Source: an uncultured Veillonella sp. (GTDB lineage: Bacteria > Bacillota > Negativicutes > Veillonellales > Veillonellaceae). Taken from it: a stretch of 47,457 nt of DNA. The notes under the pieces were generated by a model, which was not told the origin of the DNA, did no database searches, and saw only the letters and a list, made by a program, of their open reading frames with translations. A program made the position numbers and the translations under genes. Location of the stretch: contig CABSJA010000013.1 in assembly GCA_902477915.1 (NCBI GenBank), positions 1 to 47,457 on the forward strand, read 5' to 3'. Positions 15,611-24,591 of this stretch are shown piece by piece (the first letter of the stretch is position 1; every line of letters starts with the position of its first letter).

Positions 15611-18600
15611 GTGTCGAAATTCTTTATTAATCGACCTATCTTTGCCATCGTAATAGCCATTGTTATTACTTTGGTAGGTCTCATTTCTATGATGAACCTC
15701 CCGGTAGCTCGATATCCTCAAATTTCTCCACCTACAGTTCGTGTAAATACTGCCTATACTGGTGCAACGGCTCAAGTTGTAAATGATACCGTGGCTAGTG
15801 TTATTGAAACACAAATTGTAGGCGTACAAGATATGGACTATATGACATCTAGTAGCTCTAGTAACGGTAGCTACTCTTTGACTGTTCAGTTCAATCAAGG
15901 TACAGATGCTGATATGGATACGGTTAATACTCAAAACCGTGTTCAAGCAGCACTTGCACAGTTGCCTGCAGAGGTACAAGCTGTTGGTGTTACAACTACT
16001 AAATCCTCTGGTGATATGGCCTTGATTTTCTCTTTGAACTCCCCTAACGGTACATATGACTCCACATTCTTAAAAAACTATGGTACTAACTATATGATGG
16101 ATGCCATCAAAGCTATTAAGGGTGTCGGTTCTGTACAAGAGTTCGGCTCTGACTATGCTATGCGCATTTGGTTAGATCCAGCGAAAATGCAAAATCTTGG
16201 TGTTACTATTTCTGAAGTAACAGCAGCTATTAAGGGCCAAAACTTACAGGCTGCGGCAGGTACAGTTGGTCAAAATCCTACTAATGGGGAGCAAGCATTC
16301 CAATATCCTATCAAAATTGAAGGTCGTCTTGTGACGCCTGAACAATTTGGCAATATTGCTATTAAAAGTTCTAATGGTAAGGTATTGCATCTAAAAGATG
16401 TTGCTCGTATTCAAATTGGCGCTAAAGGATATGACTTTATTGCTAAGTCCGCGCATAAAGAGGTTGCAGGTTTTGCTATTTCTTTACAAAATGATGCGAA
16501 TGCATTAGAAACTATTGCGAATGTTAAGAAGGTACTAGATGAACAATCTAAATCTTTCCCACCAGATATGCAATATAATGTGGTTGTAGATAATACTAAA
16601 TTCGTAAGTGCATCTATCAATGAGGTAGAGCATACTTTTGTAGAAGCATTGTTACTCGTTCTTATCGTAGTATATGTGTTCCTACAATCCTGGAGATCTA
16701 CGATTATTCCTATGATTGCTGTTCCAGTATCGTTGCTAGGTACATTTGGTGCTTTCGTATTGCTTAATTTTTCCATCAATACGTTAACATTATTCGCCAT
16801 GGTATTAGCTATTGGCCTTGTTGTTGACGATGCTATCGTTGTAGTAGAGGCGGTAGAGTATGAATTAAAATATAATGGCTTACCTCCGAAAGAGGCGGCT
16901 ATTAAAGCGATGGAAAATGTACAAGGTCCTGTAATTGGTATTGCTTTCGTATTAGTCGCAGTATTCGTACCAGTTGCCTTTATGGGCGGTATGACAGGTA
17001 TCTTATACAAACAATTTGCCCTAACAATTGCTGTGTCTGTTGTTATCTCTGCAATTGTAGCTCTTGTGTTAACACCAGCGTTATGTGCTACGATGTTGAA
17101 ACCTCATACGCCTAAAGAGCGTGAAGATTGGGTACATCGTCAGTTAAACAAATTCAATGCAGCTCTAGAACGTTTCAGCAATTGGTATGGTATCCAATTG
17201 GCTCGTTTAAGCCATCGTTTGAGCTTAACTGTTATTGCATTGTTAATCTTTGCTGGTGGTACTGGTTTAGTATTCCATTTCTTACCAACATCCTTTGTAC
17301 CTGCAGAGGATAGCGGTTATTACATGATTGCTGTTAATGAGCCGCCAGGTGCCACATCTGAGCGTACTATGGCTACACTTGAAAAAATAGCATCTTTCTT
17401 GGAAGGTAAAAATGATCCTGAAAAACCTAAGAATGAACAATTATTCCAAGAGGTATTTACTGTAGCAGGCTTTGACCTTTTAGGGAATGGTCAAAAATCT
17501 AGTGCTGGTGTAATCTTTGCTACTATGTCTGACTGGAAGTATCGTACAACTCAAGCAACATCTATTAATGCAATGGTTGGTCAAACATTTGGCTTTGCTG
17601 CTAAAGGCGTACCAGAAGCAACTGTAGTTGCTTTGAATCCACCATCTATTCCAGGTTTAGGGGCTACAGGTGGTTTCAGCATGTACCTTATTAACAAAGC
17701 TGGTGACAGCCCACAAGTTATGGCGGAACGTGCTAATGAATTCTTAGTAGAAGCACGTAAGAGTCCAGCAATTCAATCTATTTACACTACATTTGAAACA
17801 TCTACACCATCCTTACAATTTGATGTGAATCGTGAAAAAGCGGCTCAAGATGGTGTGGCATTAGCTGATATCTTTACTACATTGCAAGGTTTCTATGGTA
17901 GTATTCAAGTCAATGACTTCACTACATATGGTAAAAACTATAAAGTAGTAGTTCAAGCTGAAGACGCTTACCGTCAAAATGCAGAACAGCTTAATATGCT
18001 AGCTGTTCGTAATAGCAAGGGCCTTATGGTTCCAGTATCTAACTATATTACGAAGGAACAAACTGGCACACCATCTAGTATTACTCGTTTTGATAATGCA
18101 ATGGCTGTACAAATCGGTGGTTCTCAAGCGAATGGTTATTCCTCTGGTGATGCTATTAATGCATTGAAAGAGGCGGCAGCTAAAACTTTACCAGCCGGTT
18201 ATACATATGACTGGGCCGGTCAATCTCGTGAAGAGTTGAAAGCTGGTTCTCAAACCATCATGATTCTTGGTTTAGGTCTAGTATTTGTATTCTTAATCTT
18301 GGCCGCCTTGTATGAATCTTGGAAGGTTCCATTTGCCGTATTGTTCTCTGTACCATCTGGTATGATTGGTGCTTCTTTAGTTCCATTCTTGTTGAACTTT
18401 ACAGGTAGATATTCCTTAGCTAACGATATTTACATGCAGATTGGTCTTTTAACCTTAGTAGGTTTGGCTGCGAAAAATGCGATTTTGATCATTGAGTATG
18501 CTAAGATTCGTGTTGACGAACGTGGCATGAACGTTGTTGATGCTGCTATCGAAGCTGCAAAAATTCGTTTGCGTCCAATCTTGATGACATCCTTTGCGTT

Positions 18601-18793
18601 TATCCTTGGTGTATTGCCATTGGCAGTATCTTCTGGTGCTGGTTCTGGTGCTCGTACATCCATGGGTATTACTGTAGTAGCAGGGATGACAACAGCAACA
18701 TTGTTTGGTATCTTTATCATTCCAATGCTGTTCATCATCATTGAAACACTTGGACCTGGTTTGTTGACAAACCGCAAAAAAAATCACGACTAA
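15611..18793 (+). CDS. RND multidrug efflux permease (HAE1 family, AcrB type)
   Basis: Proton-driven inner-membrane pump of 1060 aa with twelve transmembrane helices and two large periplasmic loops. The N-terminus FFINRPIFAIVIAIVITLVG is the family start. The proton-relay Asp pair is in AIGLVVDDAIVVVEAVE (helix 4), and the matching Lys is in GLAAKNAILIIEYAK (helix 10). The GTG start at 15611 has a run GGGGG upstream and lies 14 nt after the adaptor stop. Typical substrates are hydrophobic drugs, dyes or detergents; the specific ones cannot be read. A terminator follows about 30 nt after the stop. Confidence 0.97.
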   Translation: MSKFFINRPIFAIVIAIVITLVGLISMMNLPVARYPQISPPTVRVNTAYTGATAQVVNDTVASVIETQIVGVQDMDYMTSSSSSNGSYSLTVQFNQGTDADMDTVNTQNRVQAALAQLPAEVQAVGVTTTKSSGDMALIFSLNSPNGTYDSTFLKNYGTNYMMDAIKAIKGVGSVQEFGSDYAMRIWLDPAKMQNLGVTISEVTAAIKGQNLQAAAGTVGQNPTNGEQAFQYPIKIEGRLVTPEQFGNIAIKSSNGKVLHLKDVARIQIGAKGYDFIAKSAHKEVAGFAISLQNDANALETIANVKKVLDEQSKSFPPDMQYNVVVDNTKFVSASINEVEHTFVEALLLVLIVVYVFLQSWRSTIIPMIAVPVSLLGTFGAFVLLNFSINTLTLFAMVLAIGLVVDDAIVVVEAVEYELKYNGLPPKEAAIKAMENVQGPVIGIAFVLVAVFVPVAFMGGMTGILYKQFALTIAVSVVISAIVALVLTPALCATMLKPHTPKEREDWVHRQLNKFNAALERFSNWYGIQLARLSHRLSLTVIALLIFAGGTGLVFHFLPTSFVPAEDSGYYMIAVNEPPGATSERTMATLEKIASFLEGKNDPEKPKNEQLFQEVFTVAGFDLLGNGQKSSAGVIFATMSDWKYRTTQATSINAMVGQTFGFAAKGVPEATVVALNPPSIPGLGATGGFSMYLINKAGDSPQVMAERANEFLVEARKSPAIQSIYTTFETSTPSLQFDVNREKAAQDGVALADIFTTLQGFYGSIQVNDFTTYGKNYKVVVQAEDAYRQNAEQLNMLAVRNSKGLMVPVSNYITKEQTGTPSSITRFDNAMAVQIGGSQANGYSSGDAINALKEAAAKTLPAGYTYDWAGQSREELKAGSQTIMILGLGLVFVFLILAALYESWKVPFAVLFSVPSGMIGASLVPFLLNFTGRYSLANDIYMQIGLLTLVGLAAKNAILIIEYAKIRVDERGMNVVDAAIEAAKIRLRPILMTSFAFILGVLPLAVSSGAGSGARTSMGITVVAGMTTATLFGIFIIPMLFIIIETLGPGLLTNRKKNHD

Positions 18794-18825
18794 TCATCTA
18801 CATTCAATAAATTTGTAGAATGACA

Positions 18826-18861
18826 AAAACACGTCGCTACTTAGTAGTGGCGTGTTTTTTT
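18826..18861 (+). terminator. Intrinsic terminator after RND permease
   Basis: A stem of about 15 bp with a few G-T pairs (18826-18840 with 18844-18858) over the loop TTA, ending in a T run. The T run overlaps the upstream part of the ppaC promoter. Confidence 0.85.
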
Positions 18862-18871
18862 GTATAATTTA

Positions 18872-18880
18872 TGATATAAT
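18872..18880 (+). promoter_or_regulatory. Extended -10 promoter for ppaC
   Basis: TGATATAAT at 18872-18880 is an extended -10 element. The -35 region falls in the T tract of the preceding terminator and is poor. The 5' leader is about 60 nt. Confidence 0.6.
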
Positions 18881-18948
18881 AATAGAGTTAAAAATCGGAT
18901 TGACGTAAGTCGATATTAAGTGTGAAATTTATATAAAAGAGGTATATT

Positions 18949-19890
18949 ATGAGTGACGTAAAAACATATGTAGCAGGTCATAAAAGCCCTGATACAGATT
19001 CCATTTGTTCTGCTATTTCCTTTGCTAATTTGTTAACTCAAATGGGCACACCAGCAACTCCAGTATGTGCAGGTGAAGCAAATAAAGAAACAACATATAT
19101 TTTGAATCATTTTGGTTTTGAACACCCTCAAATCGTTAAGAATTGGGAAGAATTCGCTCCAGAAGGCGGCAACTTGTACTTAACTGACCACAACGAATCT
19201 AAACAAATTATTGACGGTTACAAATCCATGAATATGTGTGGCGTTGTGGATCATCACCGCATCGGTGACTTTGAAACTGATGGTCCTGTATTCATGCGTT
19301 TGGAACCAGTAGGTTGCTCCAATACAATTATCACTAAATTGTATATGGAAAACAATCAAGAAATTCCTAAAGCTATTGCAGGCTTGATGCTATCTGCTAT
19401 CATTTCTGATACTGTTTTATTCCGTTCTCCAACATGTACTGAAACAGATAAAGAAATGGCTCATAAATTGGCAGAAATCGCTGGTGTAGATATCGAGTCC
19501 TATGGCCTTGATATGTTAAAAGCTGGTGCAGATATTTCTGATTTGACTAATGACGATATCGTTCGTACAGACATGAAAGAATTCTCCGAAGCAGGTAAAA
19601 CAATTTCTATCGGTCAAATTTCTGTTATGGATACAACAGATGTATTGGCTAAACAAGCTGAACTTGTAGCTGCATTAGAGGCTCTTCGCAGCGCTAATAA
19701 CTATGATGCATCTTACATCATGATTACAAATATTCTTGATGAAAGCACTACATTGTTATTCAGCGGTGATGTAGAAGCTGTAGTAACAAAAGCATTCGAA
19801 AAAGAAGTTAAAGACAATGGCGTATTCTTGCCAAATACTATGTCTCGTAAAAAACAAATCGTACCACCGATTCTTGGTGCTATGAAATAG
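18949..19890 (+). CDS. ppaC: Manganese-dependent inorganic pyrophosphatase (family II)
   Basis: Cytosolic DHH-family enzyme that hydrolyses pyrophosphate and so drives biosynthetic reactions. 313 aa, normal size, no CBS insert. Metal-binding motifs are VAGHKSPDTDSICSAI at the N-terminus, LTDHNE near residue 80 and GVVDHHRIGDF near residue 97-107. The C-terminal DHHA2 part ends with SRKKQIVPPI, whose Ser-Arg-Lys-Lys binds substrate. It is monocistronic between two terminators, with GAGG upstream of the ATG. Confidence 0.97.
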   Translation: MSDVKTYVAGHKSPDTDSICSAISFANLLTQMGTPATPVCAGEANKETTYILNHFGFEHPQIVKNWEEFAPEGGNLYLTDHNESKQIIDGYKSMNMCGVVDHHRIGDFETDGPVFMRLEPVGCSNTIITKLYMENNQEIPKAIAGLMLSAIISDTVLFRSPTCTETDKEMAHKLAEIAGVDIESYGLDMLKAGADISDLTNDDIVRTDMKEFSEAGKTISIGQISVMDTTDVLAKQAELVAALEALRSANNYDASYIMITNILDESTTLLFSGDVEAVVTKAFEKEVKDNGVFLPNTMSRKKQIVPPILGAMK

Positions 19891-19911
19891 TATAGTAGTA
19901 TACAAAGGGAA

Positions 19912-19943
19912 AAGAACGTTGCTTGCAACGTTCTTCTTCTCTA
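19912..19943 (+). terminator. Terminator after ppaC
   Basis: AAGAACGTTGC (19912-19922) pairs perfectly with GCAACGTTCTT (19925-19935) with two bases between them (a larger loop in practice). The following tract is pyrimidine-rich rather than pure T. Confidence 0.75.
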
Positions 19944-19994
19944 TTTATATGATTATGAAACTATAGTATATGTAAGGGCGATAGGGGTGTTCCG

Positions 19995-22184
19995 ATGAAT
20001 TCATTATTAACAGGTTTAAATAAAGAGCAACAACAAGCCGTTCAACATACGGAAGGCCCTTTATTAATTTTAGCTGGTGCCGGATCTGGTAAAACAAAGG
20101 TTTTAACTGTTCGTATTGCACATTTATTGGCTCAAGGTGTTAATCCTTATGAAATCTTAGCCATTACGTTCACCAATAAAGCGGCAAAAGAAATGAAAAG
20201 TCGTGTAGAAGGTTTAGTAGGTGATGTAGCTAATCGAATTTGGCTCAGCACATTCCATAGCTTCTGTGCGAAATTTTTGCGTTTTGAGCTAGATAACTTC
20301 TTAGGTTATAACAGTAACTTTACAATCTATGATACATCTGATTCTCAAGCGGTTATTAAGGCTGCCTTAAAGGCATTAAACCTCGACGATAAATACTATC
20401 CCGTAGGTGCTATGATTGCTGCTATCTCAGATGCAAAGAATAAATTGTTATTTGCCTCTGATTTTAGAAAGCAAGCACGAGACTTTTACCAACAAAAGGT
20501 AGCCGATGTATATGAATATTATGAACGGGAATTACGCAAAAATAATGCCTTAGACTTTGATGACCTCTTATTGGTTGCTGTAAAGTTATTACAATCTAAT
20601 GCAGCTGTTCTAGATAAGTATAGTAAGCGTTTTCGTTATGTCATGATCGACGAATATCAAGATACGAACCATGCCCAATATTTATTGGCTAAATTATTAG
20701 CATCTCATTGGAAAAATATTGCCGTTGTAGGTGATGCTGATCAAAGTATTTACGCTTGGCGTGGTGCAGATATTCAAAATATCTTAGACTTTGAAAAGGA
20801 TTATCCGAACTGTACATCTATTAAGTTGGAGCAAAACTACCGCTCTACAAAGATTATCCTTGATGCAGCCAATGCGGTAATTGAAAATAACGAAGGTCGT
20901 CCAAAGAAAAACTTATGGACAGACAAGACTGAAGGCGCTAAAATCCAGCATTTTACGGCACAATCTGAACATGAAGAAGCAGCTTTCATTGGCGATACTA
21001 TTGCTAAAAAGCACGATATTCATGGCGTACCTTATGGCGATATGGCTATTTTGTATCGTACAAATGCTCAATCTCGTGTACTTGAAGAAGCGCTAATTAA
21101 ACGGGCGCTGCCATATACGATGGTAGGGGGCACAAAGTTCTATGATCGTAAAGAAATTAAGGACGTTTTAGCTTACTTACGCGTGTTATATAATCCATTC
21201 GATGATTTGAGCTTATTACGTATCATCAATGTACCTAAGCGTAGTATTGGTGCAACTACAGTGGCAAAACTACAAGATTATGCTCGTGCAAATGGCACAT
21301 CCTTGTTTATGACATTAACACAGTTGCATCTTGTAGATACGATTAAAGGTAAAACAAAGGAAAAGTTAGAAGAATTCGGCATCCTTATTTTTACTCTTGT
21401 AGCTGAAATGGAAGATAAAACGGTACTCGATATTTTAGAAGCTATTCTTGATAGAACAGGTTACTTGGCACAGTTGGAAGAAAGTACAGATCCACAAGAC
21501 CAGGCTCGCGCTGAGAATATTGGTGAACTTTTATCTGTAGCTAAAGACTTTCAAGATACTAATCCAACGGGTACTGTTGAGGATTTCTTAGAGCAAGTGG
21601 CCCTTGTTAATGATGTAGATTCCTTCGAGCAAGAAGAATCTAAAGTAACATTAATGACATTACATGCTGCCAAAGGTTTGGAGTTCCCAATCGTATTCTT
21701 AGGAGGCTTGGAGGAAGGCTTATTCCCTCATAGCCGCACCTTGATGAACCCTGAGGAAATCGAAGAGGAACGTCGTCTTGCCTATGTAGGTATTACTCGT
21801 GCTGAAAAGGAATTATATATTTCTAATGCTACTACGCGTACCGTATTTGGTCGTACTAGTAGTTATTTACCATCTCGCTTTATCGACGAAATTCCTGAAG
21901 AGTTAGTAGATGGTTTGCGTGCTAAGCGTAAAGTACCTGATGATATTAAGCGCCATGTACCACAACATATGAGTGTTACTAGCCGTCCTGTCACTAAACC
22001 AATTGTTCGAAATGAAGTGATTGCTGATTGGAAAGTTGGCGACACAGCTATTCATAGTAAATGGGGTAATGGTAAAGTTATCAATGTTGCCGGCGAAGGG
22101 GCTGGTATGAAGCTAACTATTGAATTCCCAACACAAGGTGTACGTGTGGTAATGGCTAAATTTGCACCTGTTAAAAAGGGTTAA
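19995..22184 (+). CDS. pcrA: ATP-dependent DNA helicase PcrA/UvrD
   Basis: Superfamily 1A 3'-5' helicase used in repair, removal of recombinase filaments and rolling-circle replication. The 729 aa carry helicase motif I AGAGSGKTKVLT near residue 28, TFTNKAAKEMKSRV (Ia), MIDEYQDTNHAQY (II), VVGDADQSIYAWRGAD (III), EQNYRST (IV), VTLMTLHAAKGLEF (V) and EEERRLAYVGITRAEKELY (VI). The C-terminus ends in the Tudor-like RNA polymerase-binding domain seen in Firmicute PcrA (KVGDTAIHSKWGNGKV). AGGGG precedes the ATG at 19995. ligA follows after 27 nt, the classical pcrA-ligA pair. Confidence 0.96.
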   Translation: MNSLLTGLNKEQQQAVQHTEGPLLILAGAGSGKTKVLTVRIAHLLAQGVNPYEILAITFTNKAAKEMKSRVEGLVGDVANRIWLSTFHSFCAKFLRFELDNFLGYNSNFTIYDTSDSQAVIKAALKALNLDDKYYPVGAMIAAISDAKNKLLFASDFRKQARDFYQQKVADVYEYYERELRKNNALDFDDLLLVAVKLLQSNAAVLDKYSKRFRYVMIDEYQDTNHAQYLLAKLLASHWKNIAVVGDADQSIYAWRGADIQNILDFEKDYPNCTSIKLEQNYRSTKIILDAANAVIENNEGRPKKNLWTDKTEGAKIQHFTAQSEHEEAAFIGDTIAKKHDIHGVPYGDMAILYRTNAQSRVLEEALIKRALPYTMVGGTKFYDRKEIKDVLAYLRVLYNPFDDLSLLRIINVPKRSIGATTVAKLQDYARANGTSLFMTLTQLHLVDTIKGKTKEKLEEFGILIFTLVAEMEDKTVLDILEAILDRTGYLAQLEESTDPQDQARAENIGELLSVAKDFQDTNPTGTVEDFLEQVALVNDVDSFEQEESKVTLMTLHAAKGLEFPIVFLGGLEEGLFPHSRTLMNPEEIEEERRLAYVGITRAEKELYISNATTRTVFGRTSSYLPSRFIDEIPEELVDGLRAKRKVPDDIKRHVPQHMSVTSRPVTKPIVRNEVIADWKVGDTAIHSKWGNGKVINVAGEGAGMKLTIEFPTQGVRVVMAKFAPVKKG

Positions 22185-22211
22185 TTGTTTTCTGTATAAA
22201 AGGGATAGAAG

Positions 22212-24215
22212 ATGAATCCGAAAGATAGAATTAAAGAGTTACAACAAGAGCTGACTCATGCACAGTATTTATACTATGTAAAAGATGCTCCTACAATGAG
22301 TGACTTTGAATACGATAAAAAATATCGAGAGCTCGTTGATTTAGAAACAGCTCATCCTGAATATATTGTGCCATCATCTCCAACACAACGTGTAGGAATG
22401 AAGGTGGAAGGTTCCTTTGAAAAGGTCGTTCACGGCCGCCCTATGTTGAGCTTATCTAATGTATTTAGTGCTGATGAAGTGCGTGCGTTTGCAAATCGCG
22501 TAGAAAAGGAATTGGGCCATAAGCCTTCTGCTTATGTAGTAGAACTTAAAATAGATGGCTTAGCTGTTAATTTGCACTATGAAAATGGCATGTTTGTACG
22601 TGCTGTAACACGTGGTGATGGCCGTGTTGGTGAAGATGTTACAGCTAATGTACGAACAATTAAATCCATTCCTTTATATCTAGAGGATGCGCCAGAATTT
22701 ATTGAGGTTCGCGGTGAAGCCTACATGCCTCATAGCGAATTTAAACGCATTAATGAAGAACGCGATGAAGAGGGCTTACCAACCTTTGTAAATCCTCGCA
22801 ATGCAGCAGCAGGTTCTTTACGTCAACAAGATCCAGCGATTACGGCTAGTCGTAATTTAGCATTCTTTGCCTATGCAATAGGTTCTGAAGTGGGTGCCAA
22901 TATTCATAGCCAAGAGGAATTATTACAAAGCTTAGAAACATTTAAGTTTTCTGTAAATCCTCATTATCGCGTTTGTGAAACAATTGACGAGGTAATCGAG
23001 GCTATTAATTATTGGGGTGAAAAGCGTCATGAGTTGCCTTACGATACAGACGGTATGGTAATTAAGGTTAATAGTTTTGATGATCAAGAGGTACTTGGCA
23101 GTACTGCGAAGGATCCTAAGTGGGCTACAGCTTACAAATATCCGCCAGAAGAGGTAGAGACCATTCTTAAGGATATTACTATCAATGTGGGGCGTACGGG
23201 GGTTCTTACTCCAACTGGTGAATTGGAATCTGTATTCGTATCGGGTACAAATGTAAGTCGTGTTACATTACATAATCAAGACTTCATCAATGAAAAAGAT
23301 ATTCGCATTGGTGACCACGTGATCATTCACAAGGCAGCCGAGATTATTCCAGAGGTTATTAGGGTAGTTCCAGAAAAACGTAATGGTTCTGAGGTGCCTT
23401 TCATCATTCCAAATCGCTGTCCAGTATGTGACTCTCCGGCAGTTCGTCGTGAAGGTGAAGCCGCTGTTCGTTGTACTAATAAACACTGCCCTGCCATTGA
23501 AAAAGAACAAATTATCCATTTTGCATCTCGCGATGCTATGAATATTGATGGTCTCGGACCTAGCATTGTAGAAAACCTCATCAATAACAAATTAATCACT
23601 AATGTTGTTGATTTATATCATTTAACAGTAGATCAATTAGTTACTATGGATCGGATGGGTAAGAAATCTGCAGAGAATTTGGTAAAAGCTATCGGAGATT
23701 CTAAATCTCGCGGATTAGATCGTGTACTATATGGTCTTGGTATTCGACTAATTGGATCTAAAGCAGCCGGAACAATTGCAAGTGTTGTGAAATCTATGGA
23801 ACGATTCATGACTATTACTAAGGAAGAACTCGTTGCAGTAGAAGAGATTGGTCCTACAATGGCTGATAGTATTGTTGAATATCGTCAAGATCCTGCTCAT
23901 GTAGAAATCATTGAAGGCTTAACAGCGGCAGGACTTAAGATGACTGTAGATGTTGTTGAAGCAGCAGGCAACCAAATGGAAGGGGAAATCGTCGTTCTCA
24001 CAGGTAAACTTGAAGTTATGGGCCGCAGTGAAGCTGGTAAGATTCTTGAAGCTCATGGGGCTAAGGTGACAGGTTCCGTATCTAAGAAAACAACCCTTGT
24101 TATTGCTGGCGAAGACAGTGGTAGTAAACTTACTAAAGCAAATGAATTGGGTGTTCGTGTTATGAATGAAGAAGAGTTTGTAGAACTCCTACGGGAACTC
24201 GGAGAAATCCAATAG
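22212..24215 (+). CDS. ligA: NAD-dependent DNA ligase
   Basis: Seals nicks in DNA using NAD+; essential in replication and repair. 667 aa. The adenylation lysine is K113 in ELKIDGLAVN. After it come GEAYMPHSEF and TDGMVIKVN, the OB fold, and a four-Cys zinc finger (CPVCDSPAVRREGEAAVRCT to HCP). Helix-hairpin-helix repeats and a C-terminal BRCT domain (about residues 590-667, GEIVVLTGKLEVMGRSEA) complete the enzyme. It follows pcrA closely; no strong terminator is seen before the gat promoter. Confidence 0.97.
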   Translation: MNPKDRIKELQQELTHAQYLYYVKDAPTMSDFEYDKKYRELVDLETAHPEYIVPSSPTQRVGMKVEGSFEKVVHGRPMLSLSNVFSADEVRAFANRVEKELGHKPSAYVVELKIDGLAVNLHYENGMFVRAVTRGDGRVGEDVTANVRTIKSIPLYLEDAPEFIEVRGEAYMPHSEFKRINEERDEEGLPTFVNPRNAAAGSLRQQDPAITASRNLAFFAYAIGSEVGANIHSQEELLQSLETFKFSVNPHYRVCETIDEVIEAINYWGEKRHELPYDTDGMVIKVNSFDDQEVLGSTAKDPKWATAYKYPPEEVETILKDITINVGRTGVLTPTGELESVFVSGTNVSRVTLHNQDFINEKDIRIGDHVIIHKAAEIIPEVIRVVPEKRNGSEVPFIIPNRCPVCDSPAVRREGEAAVRCTNKHCPAIEKEQIIHFASRDAMNIDGLGPSIVENLINNKLITNVVDLYHLTVDQLVTMDRMGKKSAENLVKAIGDSKSRGLDRVLYGLGIRLIGSKAAGTIASVVKSMERFMTITKEELVAVEEIGPTMADSIVEYRQDPAHVEIIEGLTAAGLKMTVDVVEAAGNQMEGEIVVLTGKLEVMGRSEAGKILEAHGAKVTGSVSKKTTLVIAGEDSGSKLTKANELGVRVMNEEEFVELLRELGEIQ

Positions 24216-24234
24216 ACATACATTCTACAATATT

Positions 24235-24263
24235 TTGAAAATATATATTATTTGCTTTATAAT
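24235..24263 (+). promoter_or_regulatory. Promoter of gatCAB
   Basis: TTGAAA at 24235-24240, 17 nt, TATAAT at 24258-24263. The predicted start is near 24270, about 20 nt before the gatC ATG. Confidence 0.8.
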
Positions 24264-24289
24264 AAATAATTATGAAAGGATGTGTCTCG

Positions 24290-24580
24290 ATGAAAATCAG
24301 CCAAGAGGAAATTAAAAAAATCGCCTTACTTTCACGCTTGGAAGTTAAGGAAGAACATATGGCACATGTAGAAAAAGAGTTGTCCGACATCTTGACTTAT
24401 GTTGCTGAACTAGATGCATTAGAACTTGATGGTGTAGAGCCTATGGCTCATGCAGTACCATTGCACAATGTATTTAGAGAGGATGAAACAAAACCATCCC
24501 TCGATCATGATTTAGCTTTATCCAATGCTCCAGAAGCAGAGGATGGGTACTTTAAAGTACCTCGCGTTGTACAAGAATAG
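24290..24580 (+). CDS. gatC: Asp/Glu-tRNA amidotransferase subunit C
   Basis: Small subunit that stabilises GatA and GatB in the complex that converts Glu-tRNA(Gln), and often Asp-tRNA(Asn), to the amidated form. The ATG at 24290 gives 96 aa, the family norm, beginning MKISQEEIKKIALLSRLEV. AAAGGA lies 9 nt upstream. An in-frame ATG at 24272 precedes this ribosome site and is unlikely. Motifs LSDILTYVAELDALELDGVEPM and the C-terminal GYFKVPRVV are typical. First gene of gatCAB. Confidence 0.96.
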   Translation: MKISQEEIKKIALLSRLEVKEEHMAHVEKELSDILTYVAELDALELDGVEPMAHAVPLHNVFREDETKPSLDHDLALSNAPEAEDGYFKVPRVVQE

Positions 24581-24591
24581 GAGGTTTCGCT

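Noticed and set aside
15377..15979. 200-codon antisense frame across the adaptor/permease junction
   Set aside because: Spans two well supported + strand genes and has implausible composition.
16411..17010. 199-codon antisense frame inside the RND permease gene
   Set aside because: Opposite strand of a clearly coding gene, low-complexity translation rich in Thr/Ala/Ser, no promoter or ribosome site.
18900..18905. TTGACG as a -35 for a second ppaC promoter
   Set aside because: No -10 hexamer at 16-18 nt spacing follows.
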